This document shows positions 62,893-64,000 of a stretch of DNA of 64,000 nucleotides, in pieces; positions within the stretch are counted from its first letter, which is position 1; the number at the start of each line of letters is the position of its first letter. A program made the position numbers and the translations under genes. Origin of the DNA: Gordonia liuliyuniae (GTDB taxonomy: Bacteria; Actinomycetota; Actinomycetes; Mycobacteriales; Mycobacteriaceae). The stretch is taken from the NCBI RefSeq assembly GCF_021739025.1, contig NZ_JAKKOT010000006.1:310001-374000 (forward strand), written 5' to 3'. A model generated the notes under the pieces. That model did not search any database. It had not been told where the DNA came from and worked only from the letters and a program-made list of their open reading frames with translations.

Positions 62893-63305
62893 TCCGAGCC
62901 CGGCACGAGGTCGTCGTCGCGGTCGCCTTCGGGCCGGGCGGCGGGCTCGACACCGTCGAGCTCGACCAGCGGGCAGTCCTTCCAGAGCCGTTCCAGACCG
63001 TAGAAGTCACGTTCGTCGTCGTGTTGGACGTGCACGACGAGCTCGCCGTAGTCCAAGAGCGCCCAGCGGCCCTCGCGGGTGCCCTCACGGCGGAGCGGCT
63101 GGTGGCCGGCCGCACGCAACTTGTCTTCGACCTCTTCGACGATCGAGGTGACCTGGCGCTCGTTGTCGGCCGACGCGATCAGGAAGATGTCGGTGATGAC
63201 GAGCTGTTCGGAGACGTCGATTGCGGCGACGTTCGTCGCCAGTCGATCGACGGCCGCATGGGCGGCGATGGTCGCCATCGCGGTGGATTCTTCAGACGCG
63301 CTCAC
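62889..63305 (-). CDS. rsfS: Ribosomal silencing factor RsfS
   Basis: 138 aa. [40 protein letters not shown] and [11 protein letters not shown] are the RsfS/Iojap signatures. It binds L14 and blocks subunit joining. GTG 63305 has AAGGA upstream and overlaps nadD by 14 bp. The tail past ELDGVEP is acidic and not conserved. Confidence 0.93.
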   Translation of the reverse strand: MSASEESTAMATIAAHAAVDRLATNVAAIDVSEQLVITDIFLIASADNERQVTSIVEEVEDKLRAAGHQPLRREGTREGRWALLDYGELVVHVQHDDERDFYGLERLWKDCPLVELDGVEPAARPEGDRDDDLVPGSE

Positions 63306-63954
63306 TGGGTTCCTTTCGGTACAGACCGTGCTTGGCGATGTATTGCACGACGCCGTCGGGCACCAGGTACCAGACGGGTCGTCCCGCAGCGGCGCGGTCG
63401 CGGCAGTCGGTCGACGAGATCGCCAGGGCGGGGATCTCGATAAGCTGCAACGACCGGGCGGGTTTGGTCGCCAGATGTTCGGTCAGATGTTTGACGTTCA
63501 GTTCGTATCCGGGCCGCGACACGCCGATGAAGTTCGCGAGCTCGAAAAGTCCTTCCCAATCATGCCAGGTCAGGATGGTCTCGAGCGCATCGGCACCGGT
63601 GATGAAGTAGAGCTCGTCGTCCGGGAACGCGTCACGCAGGTCACGGAGCGTGTCGACGGTGTAGGTGACGCCCTCGCGTTCGATGTCGACGCGGCTCACC
63701 GTGAACCGCGGGTTGGACGCGGTCGCGACGACGGTCATCAGGTACCGGTGTTCGGCCGGGCTGACCATCCGGGACGGGTCGGAGGCGTGCTCGCCCTCCT
63801 TCTGCCACGGTCGACCGGTCGGGACGAAGATCACCTGGTCGAGTTTCACCCGGTCGGCGACTTCGCTCGCGGCGACGAGGTGGCCGTTGTGGATCGGGTC
63901 GAATGTGCCGCCCATGACGCCGATCCGGCGCGGTCGCGCGGTCTCCGATGACAT
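63292..63954 (-). CDS. nadD: Nicotinate-nucleotide adenylyltransferase
   Basis: 220 aa. [20 protein letters not shown] carries the nucleotidyltransferase HxGH motif; the C-terminal [19 protein letters not shown] the ISST(x)R motif. It makes nicotinic acid adenine dinucleotide. Start 63954; the last 46 bp of the window hold no gene. Confidence 0.96.
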   Translation of the reverse strand: MSSETARPRRIGVMGGTFDPIHNGHLVAASEVADRVKLDQVIFVPTGRPWQKEGEHASDPSRMVSPAEHRYLMTVVATASNPRFTVSRVDIEREGVTYTVDTLRDLRDAFPDDELYFITGADALETILTWHDWEGLFELANFIGVSRPGYELNVKHLTEHLATKPARSLQLIEIPALAISSTDCRDRAAAGRPVWYLVPDGVVQYIAKHGLYRKEPSERV

Positions 63955-64000
63955 GGACGGTGAGTTTACGCGGTGCGCCCCAGTGTCATTCCGGTAGCAG

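Noticed and set aside
1-64000. CRISPR array, prophage or integrative element
   Set aside because: No regularly spaced repeats, cas, integrase, transposase or tRNA-associated att pair was seen; the conserved gene order argues against a large island.

Overview
The window is a dense, high-GC chromosomal segment from a mycolic-acid actinomycete (order Mycobacteriales). Gordonia or a close relative is my best guess; this is inferred from gene content and was not searched. The gene order from dgt through glyS-smtB-zur, uppS-recO, era-CNNM-ybeY-phoH, dnaJ2-hrcA, hemW, the sulfite reductase/cysH block, the sulfate ABC transporter, lepA, rpsT-holA, comEC-comEA, degV-octT-gpgP-rsfS-nadD parallels the block I recall in Mycobacterium tuberculosis from about Rv2344c to Rv2421c, with insertions. 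Family-typical contents include a wax ester synthase/DGAT, a long-chain Z-prenyl diphosphate synthase, an MmpS-like secreted domain and the methylglucose-lipopolysaccharide genes octT and gpgP. I saw no prophage, integrase, transposase, rRNA, tRNA or CRISPR array.

Layout. 1-6.5 kb: the 3' end of an SNF2 helicase, a pyruvate oxidase-type TPP enzyme, and a minus-strand acyl-CoA synthetase, dGTPase and cold-shock protein. 6.7-16.3 kb: a DrrAB-type ABC exporter converging on a large AfsR/BTAD-type regulator, a secreted protein, a hydrolase-SDR pair, a WS/DGAT and a 51-aa membrane protein. 16.3-20.8 kb: glycyl-tRNA synthetase, an MmpS-like protein, a DDN-type reductase, the zinc pair smtB-zur, a DUF559-type nuclease gene and a Clp_N gene remnant. 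20.8-31 kb: housekeeping operons for undecaprenyl carrier, repair, ribosome maturation and heat shock. 31-34 kb: small regulatory and metabolic genes. 34-46.5 kb: a sulfur-assimilation region. 46.5-57.9 kb: M3 peptidase, lepA, rpsT, holA and several secreted or membrane proteins. 57.9-64 kb: comEC/comEA and the degV-octT-gpgP-rsfS-nadD run.

The sulfur genes fit together. A 26-aa leader peptide of the actinobacterial RRHIDL type precedes sulfite reductase-cysH-cysD-cysN-sirohydrochlorin chelatase. The divergent cysA-cysW-cysT-binding-protein operon imports sulfate. CysN has no fused APS kinase, and CysH carries the paired cysteines of an APS reductase, so the implied route is sulfate to APS to sulfite to sulfide without PAPS. 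The chelatase supplies siroheme for the sulfite reductase.

The most unusual DNA lies at 39.95-40.92 kb. A broken DUF559-type gene, with an internal deletion and frameshift in the nuclease core, is bracketed by two identical 47-bp direct repeats. Each repeat folds into a perfect 12-bp hairpin, and in the 3' copy the gene's stop codon lies inside the hairpin. A related intact gene sits at 19.6-20.4 kb with a 14-bp tandem duplication over its start. Other structure worth checking includes a three-armed GC-rich repeat at 41.93-42.03 kb, TetR-type operator repeats at 32.39-32.42 kb, several start codons that look leaderless, and tandem repeats over the degV stop codon.
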